Source of the DNA: DASWJZ01 sp963739005
Lineage (GTDB): Bacteria; Pseudomonadota; Alphaproteobacteria; Rhizobiales; Afifellaceae
Direction of reading: 5' to 3'
Length of the DNA: 64,000 bases
Assembly: GCA_963739005.1 (NCBI GenBank)
Contig: CAVTYQ010000008.1
Coordinates: forward strand, 186,001-250,000
Shown here: one piece after another, positions 26,066-35,319 of the stretch
Numbering within the stretch: the first letter of the stretch is position 1
Layout: each line of letters begins with the position of its first letter
Translations under genes and position numbers: made by a program
The notes under the pieces: model-generated
The model's database searches: none
What the model was told of the DNA's origin: nothing
The model's input: only the letters and a program-made list of their open reading frames with translations

Positions 26066-26629
26066 CTATTCGAGATTTGTATGGCGGGCACGCATCGCTT
26101 CAGGCCTCGTGCCGCGCATTGCCGCGAGCCTCGACACGATCACCTCGAAGAGCACGAAGAGGGCCCCCTCATAGAGCGAGCCCATCGGCAACGCCGATGT
26201 TTTCTGCGACCCCTCGTCGGAGGCCATGGTCTGGGCGGGGATCACGAGCACGTCGTCCGCCTGACGCGCCGCGCTTCCGCTCGCCTCCGCGGTCAGAACG
26301 AAGGTTTGCGCTCCTCCCTTCTTCGCCTGTTCGATGAGCGCCAACACCGTCGCGAGTTCGCCCGGTCCGGAGGTCGCCAGGAAGAGGTCACCCGGACCGA
26401 CCGGAGGGCAGGTCATGTCGCCGACCACGGCCACCTGAAAACCAAGATGAAAGAGCCGCATCGCGAAGCCTTTGATCTGCAGTGCTTCTCTTCCGCAGCC
26501 GTAGACCACGACCTTTTCAGCGCGGTCGAGGTGGCGGCAGAGCCGCTCGAGCGCCGCCTCCTCCACCCGGTCCACGACCGCACCGATTTCGGCCAAGGCT
26601 GCGCGGTGAAACTCTTTCATGAGGCTCAT
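26066..26629 (-). CDS. SIS domain protein, 6-phospho-3-hexuloisomerase-like
   Basis: A 187-residue single SIS-domain protein. VVVYGCGREALQIKGFAMRLFHLGF and LFLATSGPGELATVLAL are the phosphosugar-binding segments, and the length matches HxlB-type 6-phospho-3-hexuloisomerase. It probably isomerises the phosphosugar made by the FGGY kinase, whose gene overlaps it by 4 bases. No hexulose-phosphate synthase is present, so formaldehyde fixation is unlikely. Confidence 0.82.
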   Translation of the reverse strand: MSLMKEFHRAALAEIGAVVDRVEEAALERLCRHLDRAEKVVVYGCGREALQIKGFAMRLFHLGFQVAVVGDMTCPPVGPGDLFLATSGPGELATVLALIEQAKKGGAQTFVLTAEASGSAARQADDVLVIPAQTMASDEGSQKTSALPMGSLYEGALFVLFEVIVSRLAAMRGTRPEAMRARHTNLE

Positions 26630-28134
26630 CCTTGCAGGTCATCCGACAGCTCGGCCATCAGGCCCTTTGTCTGCTCGTAGAGCCGGCGGAAGACATGATA
26701 TTGGCGCTTGTAGCCGGCGCCGTATTCGGAGCGAGGAGAAAGCGTCTTCTGCATCGGGTTCCAGCCGGCGATATCGGTCTTCTTGGCGTCGCCGACCGCT
26801 ACGGCGGCGAGAAAGGCGTCGCCATAGGAGGCGCCAATCGTGCGCTCGCGCATGATCTGTTCGATCGCCGAAATATCTGACGTCGCTTGCGCCCAGACGA
26901 AGTTCTTTGTGCCTCCGCCAACGCCGTAGATGCGTCGCGGCGCCTGGCCGATCTCCCGGTAGGTATCGATGATGTGGGTTGTCCCGAACGCGATGCCCTC
27001 CAGCATCGCGCGATAGAGGTCGCCGCGCCCATGCGTGAGGTTCAGCCCGAACACGACACCCTTTGCGCTTGGATCGTGGATCGGTGTGCGCTCACCGGAG
27101 AAGTAGGGGAGGAACAGGAGCCCGTTGGCGCCGGGGGGCGATGCTTCAGCTTCGCCGGCAAGCTCAGAAAAGGCCGTCTCGGCGTCGAGATCGCGCGCGA
27201 GCACGTCGCGGAACCAATGCGTAAGCGTGCCGCTCGTGGCGAGCCCCGCCATCGAGGCGTGCTCGCCTTCGAACAGCCATGGCGCGTACCAAAGCCGTGC
27301 ATCGCGGATCCGATCCCTGCTCAGCATGATCGTGAAGATCGTCGAGCCGTACATGATCATCATGTCGCCGGGCGCAAGCACGCCGACGCTGATCGCCTCG
27401 GCAGCTGCGTCGATGGTGCCGGCGATCACCGGGGTGCCGACAACAAGCCCGGTCTCCGCCGCGGCTTCCGCCGTCACCTCTCCCGCGAGGTCGGTCGTCC
27501 ATAAGAGTTCGGGCAGCTGGTCGAGCCGTGCGATGTCGTCGGCGAGGTCGAGCGTCCAATCTTGCGTCGCGACATCGTAGAGTGGGCTTGAGCTCGCCGC
27601 CGAGTAGTGATCGATGACATAGCGGCCCGTCAGCCGGTGGTTGATGTAGCTGGTCGAGTTCAGGAGCTTGGCCGACCTTTCGTAGAGTTCGCGCCTTTGG
27701 TTCTTGAGCCACAGGATTTTGGGGCCGATCGATTGCGAGGTCAGTGCATTGCCGCAGCGCTCGAGAATGAGGTCGGCACCTATCGCCTCGTTCAGCTCGG
27801 CGATTTCGCGCGAAGCCCTTGTATCGACGCCGTAGAGGATCGCGTTGGAGAGCGGTTCGCCGGTCTCGTCGACCGGCAACAGGCAGGGGCCGATCGCACT
27901 GCATCCGACGGCGCGTATCGACTTCGGATCGATTCCGCTTTCAGCGAGAACTTTCTGCGTGACGAACTGGAAGTCGCCCCACCAGTCTTCGCGCGGTCGG
28001 TGCTCGGCCCAGCCGGGCTGCGGAACGAGCATCTTGTGACCACGCGCGGCCTGCGCGACGATCGCGCCCGCCTCGTCGACCAGGACGCTCTTCGTTTCGA
28101 AGGTCCCGATATCGACGCCGAGATAGTGCTTCAT
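26626..28134 (-). CDS. FGGY family carbohydrate kinase
   Basis: A 502-residue sugar kinase of the FGGY/xylulokinase family. The N-terminal phosphate motif is GVDIGTFETKSVLVDEAG, the signature regions MIMYGSTIF and LLFLPYFSGERTPIHDP lie in the C-terminal half, and YGVGGGTKNFVWAQATSDI contacts adenosine. The sugar is not clear; D-xylulose, L-ribulose or similar ketoses are typical. It overlaps the M42 gene upstream and the SIS gene downstream by 4 bases each, a tight three-gene operon facing the transporter genes. Confidence 0.9.
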   Translation of the reverse strand: MKHYLGVDIGTFETKSVLVDEAGAIVAQAARGHKMLVPQPGWAEHRPREDWWGDFQFVTQKVLAESGIDPKSIRAVGCSAIGPCLLPVDETGEPLSNAILYGVDTRASREIAELNEAIGADLILERCGNALTSQSIGPKILWLKNQRRELYERSAKLLNSTSYINHRLTGRYVIDHYSAASSSPLYDVATQDWTLDLADDIARLDQLPELLWTTDLAGEVTAEAAAETGLVVGTPVIAGTIDAAAEAISVGVLAPGDMMIMYGSTIFTIMLSRDRIRDARLWYAPWLFEGEHASMAGLATSGTLTHWFRDVLARDLDAETAFSELAGEAEASPPGANGLLFLPYFSGERTPIHDPSAKGVVFGLNLTHGRGDLYRAMLEGIAFGTTHIIDTYREIGQAPRRIYGVGGGTKNFVWAQATSDISAIEQIMRERTIGASYGDAFLAAVAVGDAKKTDIAGWNPMQKTLSPRSEYGAGYKRQYHVFRRLYEQTKGLMAELSDDLQG

Positions 28135-29234
28135 GAGATGAAGTCGTCGCGGTCGAGGCTGAAATCGGGGCCGATGCTCCGGATGCCGGCCACGAGGAGC
28201 CGCGTAAGATTCTCAAGATCGCCAAGGTCGCAGACCTCGAGCGCCGAATGGCTGTAGCGCATCGGAAATCCGAGATCGATCGATGCGACGCCGGCGCCGA
28301 CCATCTGCACGTAAGAGGAGTCGGTCAGCACGCCGATCTGCGCGCTCTTTTGCAGCGGTATCGCCTCAGCCTGCGCTGTTGCCTTGAACAGGGCGACGAG
28401 CGCCGGGTGCGGGATCGTGCCATTCAGCGTGCCGCGCCCGTGAAACGAATACATGCTCATGCCCGGGCCGCCCCCGAGGCGTACATCGCCGCGCTGAGCC
28501 ACATCGGGCGTGTCGGTGGCAAGAGTGAGATCGATCTGGATGGCGATGTCGGGCTTCAGCACCTGTGCGGCGGTAACGGCCCCGCGCAAATTGAACTCTT
28601 CCTGCACAGAGAACACGATGTGGGTCGTGGGCTTGCTTGCAGATTGAAGCAAAGCGCGCGCCACCTCCGCGACGACGGCGCAGCCGGCCCGATCGTCGAC
28701 CGCCGTCCCGGCGAGGCGGTTGCCCGAAAGCGCAACCACGTTTGGGCGGTAGACGATTGGGGTGCCGATATCGATACCCGCCGCCCGCACCTCCTCGGCG
28801 CTGGAGAAACCGCCGTCGACATAGACGTCGGCGCAGGGAAGCACGCGGTATTTCTCATCGGGGGCGGTCGCGTGGTGGCTCTTGTTGGCGATCACGCCTG
28901 GCCGGTCCCGCCCTTCCCCGACGCAGAACAAAACGGCCTGCGCGGGCAGCGCCCTTTCCGGAACGCCCCCCAAACGCTCGATGCGGACGATCCCGTCGGC
29001 CTCGATCTTGCGGACGACCAGGCCAAGCTGGTCCATGTGCGCGAAGAGCATCACGCTCGGCGCGCCGGCTGTCCCCTCGATCGTCGCAATCAGATTGCCC
29101 TGACGGTCAGTGTGCGATTTGAGGCCAAGCTCTGCGAGCACGTTGCGGAGACGTTGCCGCACACGGCCCTCATGGCCGCTTAGCCCGGGGATGAGCATGA
29201 GGTCGGCCGTGAGGCCGCGCAGGGCGTCGTTCAT
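28131..29234 (-). CDS. M42 family metallohydrolase (FrvX-like)
   Basis: A 367-residue dinuclear-metal hydrolase of the M42 glutamyl aminopeptidase family. Metal and catalytic residues are visible: H66/D68 in LFAHMDQLG, the bridging Asp in GTAVDDRAG, the Glu pair in QEEFNLRG, Asp in IQIDLTLATD and the last His in YSHSALEV. FrvX-type relatives often sit in sugar operons with no proven role. As first gene of the kinase/isomerase operon it may release the sugar from a conjugate; that is conjecture. Confidence 0.85.
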   Translation of the reverse strand: MNDALRGLTADLMLIPGLSGHEGRVRQRLRNVLAELGLKSHTDRQGNLIATIEGTAGAPSVMLFAHMDQLGLVVRKIEADGIVRIERLGGVPERALPAQAVLFCVGEGRDRPGVIANKSHHATAPDEKYRVLPCADVYVDGGFSSAEEVRAAGIDIGTPIVYRPNVVALSGNRLAGTAVDDRAGCAVVAEVARALLQSASKPTTHIVFSVQEEFNLRGAVTAAQVLKPDIAIQIDLTLATDTPDVAQRGDVRLGGGPGMSMYSFHGRGTLNGTIPHPALVALFKATAQAEAIPLQKSAQIGVLTDSSYVQMVGAGVASIDLGFPMRYSHSALEVCDLGDLENLTRLLVAGIRSIGPDFSLDRDDFIS

Positions 29235-29553
29235 ACGTAGTCACTCATCGCGTCCAGTGGATTCCATGACACACAGCGCCCGCGATCTCCGAGTCGAATC
29301 CGAGCGACTCCGCCAAGATTCTCTTGGGCGGCGGCCGGCTCGATCCGGAATCTCGTTCACAGCGCTACCTGGAATCAAGGCTTCAAGCCGGTCTCTCCGG
29401 AAGGCCCTGTGAACGCTGCATCCGAAGCTGGGACGAATCGATCAAACCCGCCGGTACCTTGAAACGGCTTCAGCAGGTGCAGGCAGAAAGCGCGATCTGG
29501 ACCGCGCGCCGACGGAGCGGGTGGCGGGGCGGCAGCGGCTCTCCCTCGGTAGA
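29235..29553. other. Intergenic region without recognised features
   Basis: Just over 300 bp between the M42 gene, which starts leftward here, and the end of a small secreted-protein gene. It should hold the promoter of the M42-kinase-isomerase operon. Frames crossing it have no family features. Base composition is slightly lower in GC than the neighbouring genes. Confidence 0.5.
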
Positions 29554-29931
29554 CTATCCCTTCCGTGCAGTCCAAGTGCCATTGCAGCTTGCTGTTGGCG
29601 AGCGCCAACGCCCGGAACCGGTGCTGCCGGCGATAGTCCCGGTCGCATTCACCACCTGCACGTTGTTGGAGATGTTCAGTTTCACCGAACCGTCTCTGCG
29701 GATTGCTCCGTCGACCGTGGCTCCGAACAATGGAAGCGAGACCAGACCCTCCAGCACCTGAATCGGAAAGCTGCTCTCAGGACAGGAGCCGCTCTTGGCC
29801 ACCATGTGGATGGACCAAATTCCGTCGAACTTGGAGGCCGCGGCACTCGTCCCGGAACTGAGCGCAATGCAGATCGCAAAAGCGGCAATAAAGGTCGACA
29901 GCCCGAAGAGGCGAACTCTCATCATCGTCAT
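29554..29931 (-). CDS. Small secreted hypothetical protein
   Basis: A 125-residue protein from the ATG at 29931: signal peptide (about 1-33, MTMMRVRLFGLSTFIAAF then SSGTSAAAS) and a small mature domain that begins KFDGIWSIHM and ends RWRSPTASCNGTWTARKG, with two cysteines that may pair. The DGxW start and C-terminal GxWxxxxxxCxGxW pattern recall small beta-rich secreted proteins common in rhizobia. Function unknown. Two further in-frame ATG codons follow within 9 bases, and the frame is open 20 codons upstream, so the start is uncertain. Confidence 0.65.
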   Translation of the reverse strand: MTMMRVRLFGLSTFIAAFAICIALSSGTSAAASKFDGIWSIHMVAKSGSCPESSFPIQVLEGLVSLPLFGATVDGAIRRDGSVKLNISNNVQVVNATGTIAGSTGSGRWRSPTASCNGTWTARKG

Positions 29932-30210
29932 GTCTCGCAAAGATTTCTGAAGGGTTTTTCCGTGCCTCAACGCTGCATCTGAATTGGACAAGCGGGATGC
30001 CCGAGCGAATGGAACCCGAGTTTGCTCGAAATGAGGCAGGCGTCCGAACGAGTGACCCTAGCTCCGCGCAACAAGCCTGCGGCGGACAAACTTGAAGGGC
30101 GAACCGGCATTTCCAGCTTGCCAAACACAAAAGCCGTCAGCTCACGCCGTTGGCAGCGTTGAAGGCGTTCGCATACAATGCCTGCCGCCAGCGCTGACCG
30201 AGGAACGTTA

Positions 30211-31849
30211 ATGACCAACGCCGCGAACAAGGCAGAGCTTCGGTTTACCCCGCCTGGCCCGGGGTTCTGGGAGCTCGATCCAGTGCATTTTCCGCGCCCG
30301 ATGACACGCTATTGGACGGAGATCCAACCCGACGCTCTCAAGCGCGGCGTTCAGGATTTCACTCGCTTCTATGGAATGCTGATCGACGGGCTCGAATATC
30401 GATACGTCAACGGTTTCGCATATCGGACAGGTACTGCCTGTCGGGGAAGCCGAGGTCCCGGCGCGTTTCAAGCGCGCTGAAGAAGTCTTCGAGCGGAGAC
30501 TTTGGCGCGAGCAGGTGCGCGAGTGGGACGAGACCGCCAAGCCGGCCGCGATCAAGACGCACCGGGCGCTGCAGTCCATCGATCCTGATCGGCTCTCCGA
30601 CGAGGAGCTGATCGTCCATCTCAAACGCTGCCGCGACCATCACGCCGCGATGATCGCCCAGCATATGCGCTTCACGGCAGCGGCGATGCTGCCGACCGGG
30701 GACTTCCTTGCGCATGTGGGCGACTGGACGCATCTCTCGCCGGCGGAGCTCCTTGGCCTTCTTCGCGGCTCAGCTCCCGTGTCAGCGGGCGCCTCGGCGG
30801 AACTTGAGAACCTCGTTGCGGCGATGGCGAGCGACGCCGGCGCGCGTGAGCTTCTCGCCTCAGACGACGATCCGGCGCAGGTGCTCGAAGCGCTTCGCGC
30901 GCGGAAGGGCAAGACCGGTGCGGCCGTATCTGGCTATCTGGACCTCGTCGGCTACCGGCTGCTCGACGGCTTCGACATCTCGGAGCCCTGCGCGATGGAA
31001 CTTCCCGACGTGCTGTTGCGCGCGATCCGCGAGGCGGTCGCGACGAGAGCTGTGGAGTCCGCCGACGTGGACAAGGAGATCGCCAGCGTTCGGAGCAAAG
31101 TGCCTGATCAGCACAAGTCTGCGTTCGACGACCTTCTCGGCGAGGCGCGGCTGACCTATCGGCTCCGCGACGAACGCGGCGTGTTCAGCGACATCTGGGC
31201 CTCCGGCCTCATGCGGCGTGCTGCCCTCGCAGCGGGGCGTCGTCTAGCCGCGAAGGGTCGGATCAAGGACGCGCCGCACATGATCGACGCCGGCTTCGAG
31301 GAAATGTGCGCGCTCCTCTCCGATGGCGGCGGCCCGACCGCCGACGAGCTGGCTGCCCGCGCGCAATACCGGATGGATCACCGGGCGAAGGAAGCTCCGC
31401 ATACGCTCGGCGATCCTCCGCCGGCGCCGGATTTCTCCAAGCTGCCCTCCGCGATCGCCCGGCTGATGCGAAGCGTCGGGATCGCACTTGGCTCGGTGTT
31501 CGGCAGCTCCGAGGCGAAGCATGAGACGGACATGCTGCGCGGGCTTGCCGCGAGCCGCGGGATTTACGAAGGGCCGGCGCGCCGCGTCTCCAGCCCATCC
31601 GAGTTCGACCGGATCGTTCGCGGCGATGTCCTCGTCACCGAGTCGACGACGGAGGCGTTCAACATCCTGCTGCCGTTGCTCGGCGCGATCGTGACCGACA
31701 GCGGCGGACTGCTCTCGCACTCCGCCATCGTCGCGCGCGAATATGGCATCCCGGGCGTGGTCGGGACGCGCGAGGCGACCGAGCGGATTGCCGACGGCGT
31801 GCGTGTGCGTGTCGACGGCGACGCCGGCGAGGTCACGGTGCTCGGGTGA
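30211..31849 (+). pseudogene. PEP-utilising enzyme with swivelling His domain, frameshifted
   Basis: This is the phosphate-shuttling half of a PEP-synthase/rifampin-phosphotransferase-like enzyme, 545 residues if intact. It starts at an ATG after GAGGA and reads well (FTPPGPGFWELDPVHFPRP, FYGMLIDGLEY, VNGFAYR), then shifts frame: one extra base between 30427 and 30431 ends the first frame at 30480. Removing it joins directly to PVGEAEVPARFKRAEEVFERR and the remaining frame. The C-terminal 80 residues are the mobile phosphohistidine domain (GGLLSHSAIVAREYGIPGV, His in LSHSA). It overlaps the ATP-grasp gene by 4 bases. The shift may be a real mutation or a sequencing error in a GG pair. Confidence 0.85.
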
Positions 31850-32661
31850 AGCAGGTCCTCCCGCTTGAGGAGGCGCGCGACGACGCGATTTTCGGCTCGA
31901 AAGCGGTGGGCTTGGGGCAGGCGCTCCGCGACGGCTTGCCGGTCCCTCCCGGCATCGCGCTCTCCGGCAAGATCGTCGAGGCCGTCGCCGCGGGAGAGGA
32001 GCGCGCGATCCGGCAGGTGACCAAGGCTGTCCGGCCGCTCGGCGGCCCGCTGGCCGTCCGCTCCTCCGCCGTCGATGAGGATGGAGCCAACGCAAGTTTC
32101 GCCGGGCAGCACCTCACCCTTCTGAACGTTCCTTCGTCGGAGGAAGTTGGCTCTGCCTTGCGTGACGTCTGGTGGTCCGCGAACTCGGACTCGGCGATCA
32201 CCTACCGCCAGCGCGTCGGTCTCTTCACCCGGCCGAATGTCGGTGTCGTCGTGCAGGCGCTGCTTAATCCCGACACCGCCGGAGTGATGTTCACGAAGAA
32301 CCCGGTCACCGGGGCGGAGGAGCGGGTGATCGAGGCGAGCTGGGGCCTCGGCGAGGCGGTCGTCGCCGGCATCATCATCCCGGATCACTACCGGATCGAC
32401 CGGTCGGGCCAAGTGCTCGAGCGGAAGCCCGGATGGAAGAAGATCGCGGTGCGCAGCGTGCCCACCGGCGGCACGGTCGAGGAGAAACTCGCGGCTGAAC
32501 TCGTCGAACAACTCTGCCTCGATGACGATCAGGTGCGGACTCTTGAGCGGCTTGCCGCCCGATGCGAGGAGATCTACGGCCTTGGTCGCGACATCGAATG
32601 GGCGTTCGCGGCCGGCGAGCTCTATCTGCTTCAGTGCCGGGCCGTGACGCGGGGAGGCTGA
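31846..32661 (+). CDS. PEP/pyruvate-binding ATP-grasp subunit
   Basis: A 271-residue protein matching the nucleotide-binding (PPDK_N) domain of PEP synthase, pyruvate phosphate dikinase and rifampin phosphotransferase. Landmarks are FGSKAVGLGQALRDGLPVPPGIAL, the substrate-clamping LAVRSSAVDEDGANASFAGQH region, VQALLNPDTAGVMFTKNP and DIEWAFAAGELYLLQCRAVT. The start is a GTG overlapping the previous stop (GTGA). It lacks the His domain, which the previous gene supplies, so the two should form one enzyme. Acceptor substrate unknown. Confidence 0.88.
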   Translation: MKQVLPLEEARDDAIFGSKAVGLGQALRDGLPVPPGIALSGKIVEAVAAGEERAIRQVTKAVRPLGGPLAVRSSAVDEDGANASFAGQHLTLLNVPSSEEVGSALRDVWWSANSDSAITYRQRVGLFTRPNVGVVVQALLNPDTAGVMFTKNPVTGAEERVIEASWGLGEAVVAGIIIPDHYRIDRSGQVLERKPGWKKIAVRSVPTGGTVEEKLAAELVEQLCLDDDQVRTLERLAARCEEIYGLGRDIEWAFAAGELYLLQCRAVTRGG

Positions 32662-32666
32662 CGCCG

Positions 32667-33092
32667 ATGCGTGGCACTCCCGTCGAGGCGCTTCGGCGCG
32701 TGCCGCTCTTCGCCGACCTGACCGCGCGTGAGCTGCAGCAGATCGCACGCCTCTTCAAGGAGCGGCGCTTCGCGAAGGCCGAGACGGTGGTCAAGGAGGG
32801 GTCCGGCGGCGCCGCCTTCTTCGTGATCGAATCCGGCGAGGCGACGGTCTTCGTCGGAGGCAAGGAGCAATCGACGCTGAAGCCGGGCGAGTTCTTCGGC
32901 GAGATTGCCTTGATCGACGAAGGCACCCGCATGGCGACGATCACCGCCACGAGCGAACTCGTCTGCTACGGGATCACCTATTGGGATTTTCGACCGCTCG
33001 TCGAAAAGAACGGTGTCATCGGGTGGAAGCTCCTGCAGCGGTTGGCGAAGATCCTGCGCGCGACACGCGAGTCGGCAGAACGACGCATCTGA
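32667..33092 (+). CDS. Stand-alone cyclic-nucleotide-binding domain protein
   Basis: A 141-residue protein consisting almost only of a cNMP-binding domain: LRRVPLFADLTARELQQIARLFKERRF at the start and the phosphate-binding cassette GEFFGEIALIDEGTRMATITA at about 76-96, with the conserved Glu and Arg. The residue after Arg, usually Ser or Thr, is Met. There is no helix-turn-helix or enzyme domain. The ATG lies 5 bp after the ATP-grasp stop, so it is co-expressed with the two-piece phosphotransferase and may regulate it. Confidence 0.85.
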   Translation: MRGTPVEALRRVPLFADLTARELQQIARLFKERRFAKAETVVKEGSGGAAFFVIESGEATVFVGGKEQSTLKPGEFFGEIALIDEGTRMATITATSELVCYGITYWDFRPLVEKNGVIGWKLLQRLAKILRATRESAERRI

Positions 33093-33188
33093 AGATCAGC
33101 AGGCGTTCGATAGTCTTTGCCGCCAATTCAGATACTGGGGGCGGCGCGGCCATCAATGGCGTCAATAAGGAAAGCGCGGGGGGACGCG

Positions 33189-34316
33189 ATGCAGCGCGGA
33201 AGCGAAAGACCGGTCGGGATCGGGTTGATCGGCGCAGGGGCGATCATGCGGCTCTCCCACGCGCCGACGATCGCGCGGTCGAAAGACGCGAAGCTCATCG
33301 GCGTTTTTGATCGCGATTTTTCCCGCGCGACGGGGCTGGCGGAAGAGAACGGCGCGAAGGCTTATGCCGAGCTCGACGCACTGCTTGGCGCCAAGGACGT
33401 CGATGCCGTCATCGTGGCGACGCCGAACATCTTCCACGGCGAGGCCGTGATCGCGGCGGCGGCGGCAGAGAAGCACGTGCTCTGCGAGAAGCCGCTGGCG
33501 CTCGAGATAAAGACCGCGCGCAAGATGATCGATGCGTGCGCGGCGAAGAATCTTGTGCTGCAGGTCGGCTTCAACCAGCGCTTCTGGGCGCAGGTCGAGA
33601 TCGCCAAGAACCTCGTCGATAGCGGCTTCATCGGCGACGTGCACGGCTTCCGCAGCGTCTATTCGGAGAAATCAACCGCCTACCCCGCCGTCACGCGCTA
33701 TCGCTACGACCTGAAGCAATCCGGCGGCGCGACGATCATCGACCTCACCATCCACCGGATCGATCTCGCGCGGCATCTCCTCGGCGATTTCTCCGCCGTC
33801 TTCGCAGAGCTCGCGCACAGCGTGCTTGCCGACAAAGTCGACGACAATGTGTGGCTCCTCGCGCGCTTCAAGAACGGCGCGCGCGGATGCCTGTCGAGCG
33901 ACCGCTACTCGCCGGCGATCGGCGATGGCACCGACCTCTACGGCTCGGAGGGCTCGATCCACATCGCGACGGAGACGCTGAACCCGTTCCACGCGGCGCC
34001 ACTCGCGGTCTACACCGAGAAGTCGGCGAACGCACTGCCGGACGTGCTCCGCGAGGCGCACTATCCGGACGCCTGGTGGAAGAACTTCGAGGGCGGCTGG
34101 ATCACGCTGAAGCCGCCGCGGAAAAACCCCTACGACGCACAGCTCGCGGAGTTCGTGAGCGCTATCCGCGAAGGCCGGCCGGCCGCGATCACCGGCATGG
34201 ACGGGTTGCGGGCGCAGGAGGTGGTGCAGGGCGCTTATCTCTCGATGCGCGAGCGGACATGGGTGGACCTGCCTTTGCCTGAGGACGCGCCTTTCGTGGT
34301 GCCGGGCTATGCCTGA
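33189..34316 (+). CDS. Gfo/Idh/MocA family oxidoreductase
   Basis: A 375-residue NAD(P)-dependent oxidoreductase. The Rossmann motif is GIGLIGAGAIMRLSHAP near the N-terminus, EKPLALEIKTARKM carries the conserved catalytic-domain lysine, and the C-terminal sheet domain begins around 135. I use the ATG at 33189, preceded by GGGGGGA; an earlier ATG in frame has no site. It overlaps the next gene by 8 bases. Such enzymes oxidise sugars or inositols; which one is unknown. Confidence 0.88.
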   Translation: MQRGSERPVGIGLIGAGAIMRLSHAPTIARSKDAKLIGVFDRDFSRATGLAEENGAKAYAELDALLGAKDVDAVIVATPNIFHGEAVIAAAAAEKHVLCEKPLALEIKTARKMIDACAAKNLVLQVGFNQRFWAQVEIAKNLVDSGFIGDVHGFRSVYSEKSTAYPAVTRYRYDLKQSGGATIIDLTIHRIDLARHLLGDFSAVFAELAHSVLADKVDDNVWLLARFKNGARGCLSSDRYSPAIGDGTDLYGSEGSIHIATETLNPFHAAPLAVYTEKSANALPDVLREAHYPDAWWKNFEGGWITLKPPRKNPYDAQLAEFVSAIREGRPAAITGMDGLRAQEVVQGAYLSMRERTWVDLPLPEDAPFVVPGYA

Positions 34317-35319
34317 GGCGGACCGAAAAATGCGTGTCGCCGTGCTCGGCGCGGGCGCCATGGGATCGATCTTCGGCGCGGCGCTTTCGCGATCCGGCGC
34401 CAGCGTCATCTTCTTCGACCGCCGTTCCGAGGTCGCCGACGCGATCAACCGCGACGGCCTGCGGCTTTCCGGCGTGCTCGGAGAGACGGCGCTCCGGCTC
34501 CCGGCGACGACCGACGCCGGGGCACTCGGCGAAGTCGACGTTGCGCTGGTGCTCGTCGATTCGACTGCGACAGCCGATGTCGCCACGGTCGCCGAGCGGT
34601 GCCTGGGCAAGCAAGGCTACGCGCTGACGCTGCAAAACGGGATCGGCAACTGGGAAGCTCTCGCGGAGCGCCTCGGCGTCGCGCGCGTGCTGGCCGGCTC
34701 GACCTATAACAGCGGCGCCAATCTCGGACCTGGACGAGCGGCCCATACCAATCCCGGGGAGACGGTGATCGGAGAGATCGACGGCCGCGTTTCGGAACGC
34801 GCGCTCGCAATCGCCCGGCTTTTCGAAGCAGCCGGCTTGCCGGTGGAGGTCTCCGACAATGTGCAGGGCCATGTCTGGAGCAAGTTCGTCCACAATTGCG
34901 CGATCAACCCGGTCAGCGCACTGACCGGCCTAAGACCCGGCGAAATCGCCCGCACGGCCGCCGCCGCCTCATTGCTCGACCGGCTGCTCGACGAGATTCT
35001 TGCGGTCGTGGCAGCTGCCGGGATCGAACTTCCGGAGGCGGACCCGCGCACGGTGATCCGCGACCATTCTTGGGAGCGCTACAACAGCCCCTCGATGCTG
35101 CAGCACATCGAGAGCGGCAGAGGAACGGAGATCGACGCGCTCAACGGAGCGCTCGTCCGCCGTGGAAAGGAATTGGGCGTTCCCGTCCCGGTGAACGAGA
35201 CGATCGTCCTTGCCGTCAAGGCGCGGGAGGCGGCGGGGGCGCGATCAGCGGCGCCGATCGACGAGGCGGCCCTGGAGGCGGCCGCCCGATTGGCCCCGCG
35301 CGGCGATCGGTGGGGATGA
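34309..35319 (+). CDS. 2-dehydropantoate 2-reductase family protein
   Basis: A 336-residue ketopantoate-reductase (PanE/ApbA) family protein: NADP motif VAVLGAGAMGS near the start, the catalytic Lys in WSKFVHNCAINPVSALTG, and the C-terminal YNSPSMLQHIESGRGTEIDALNG, which carries the Ser and Glu of the family. It may make pantoate for coenzyme A, but co-transcription with a Gfo/Idh/MocA gene and absence of panB/panC suggest a role on another 2-keto acid. An alternative ATG lies seven codons in. Confidence 0.85.
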   Translation: MPEADRKMRVAVLGAGAMGSIFGAALSRSGASVIFFDRRSEVADAINRDGLRLSGVLGETALRLPATTDAGALGEVDVALVLVDSTATADVATVAERCLGKQGYALTLQNGIGNWEALAERLGVARVLAGSTYNSGANLGPGRAAHTNPGETVIGEIDGRVSERALAIARLFEAAGLPVEVSDNVQGHVWSKFVHNCAINPVSALTGLRPGEIARTAAAASLLDRLLDEILAVVAAAGIELPEADPRTVIRDHSWERYNSPSMLQHIESGRGTEIDALNGALVRRGKELGVPVPVNETIVLAVKAREAAGARSAAPIDEAALEAAARLAPRGDRWG

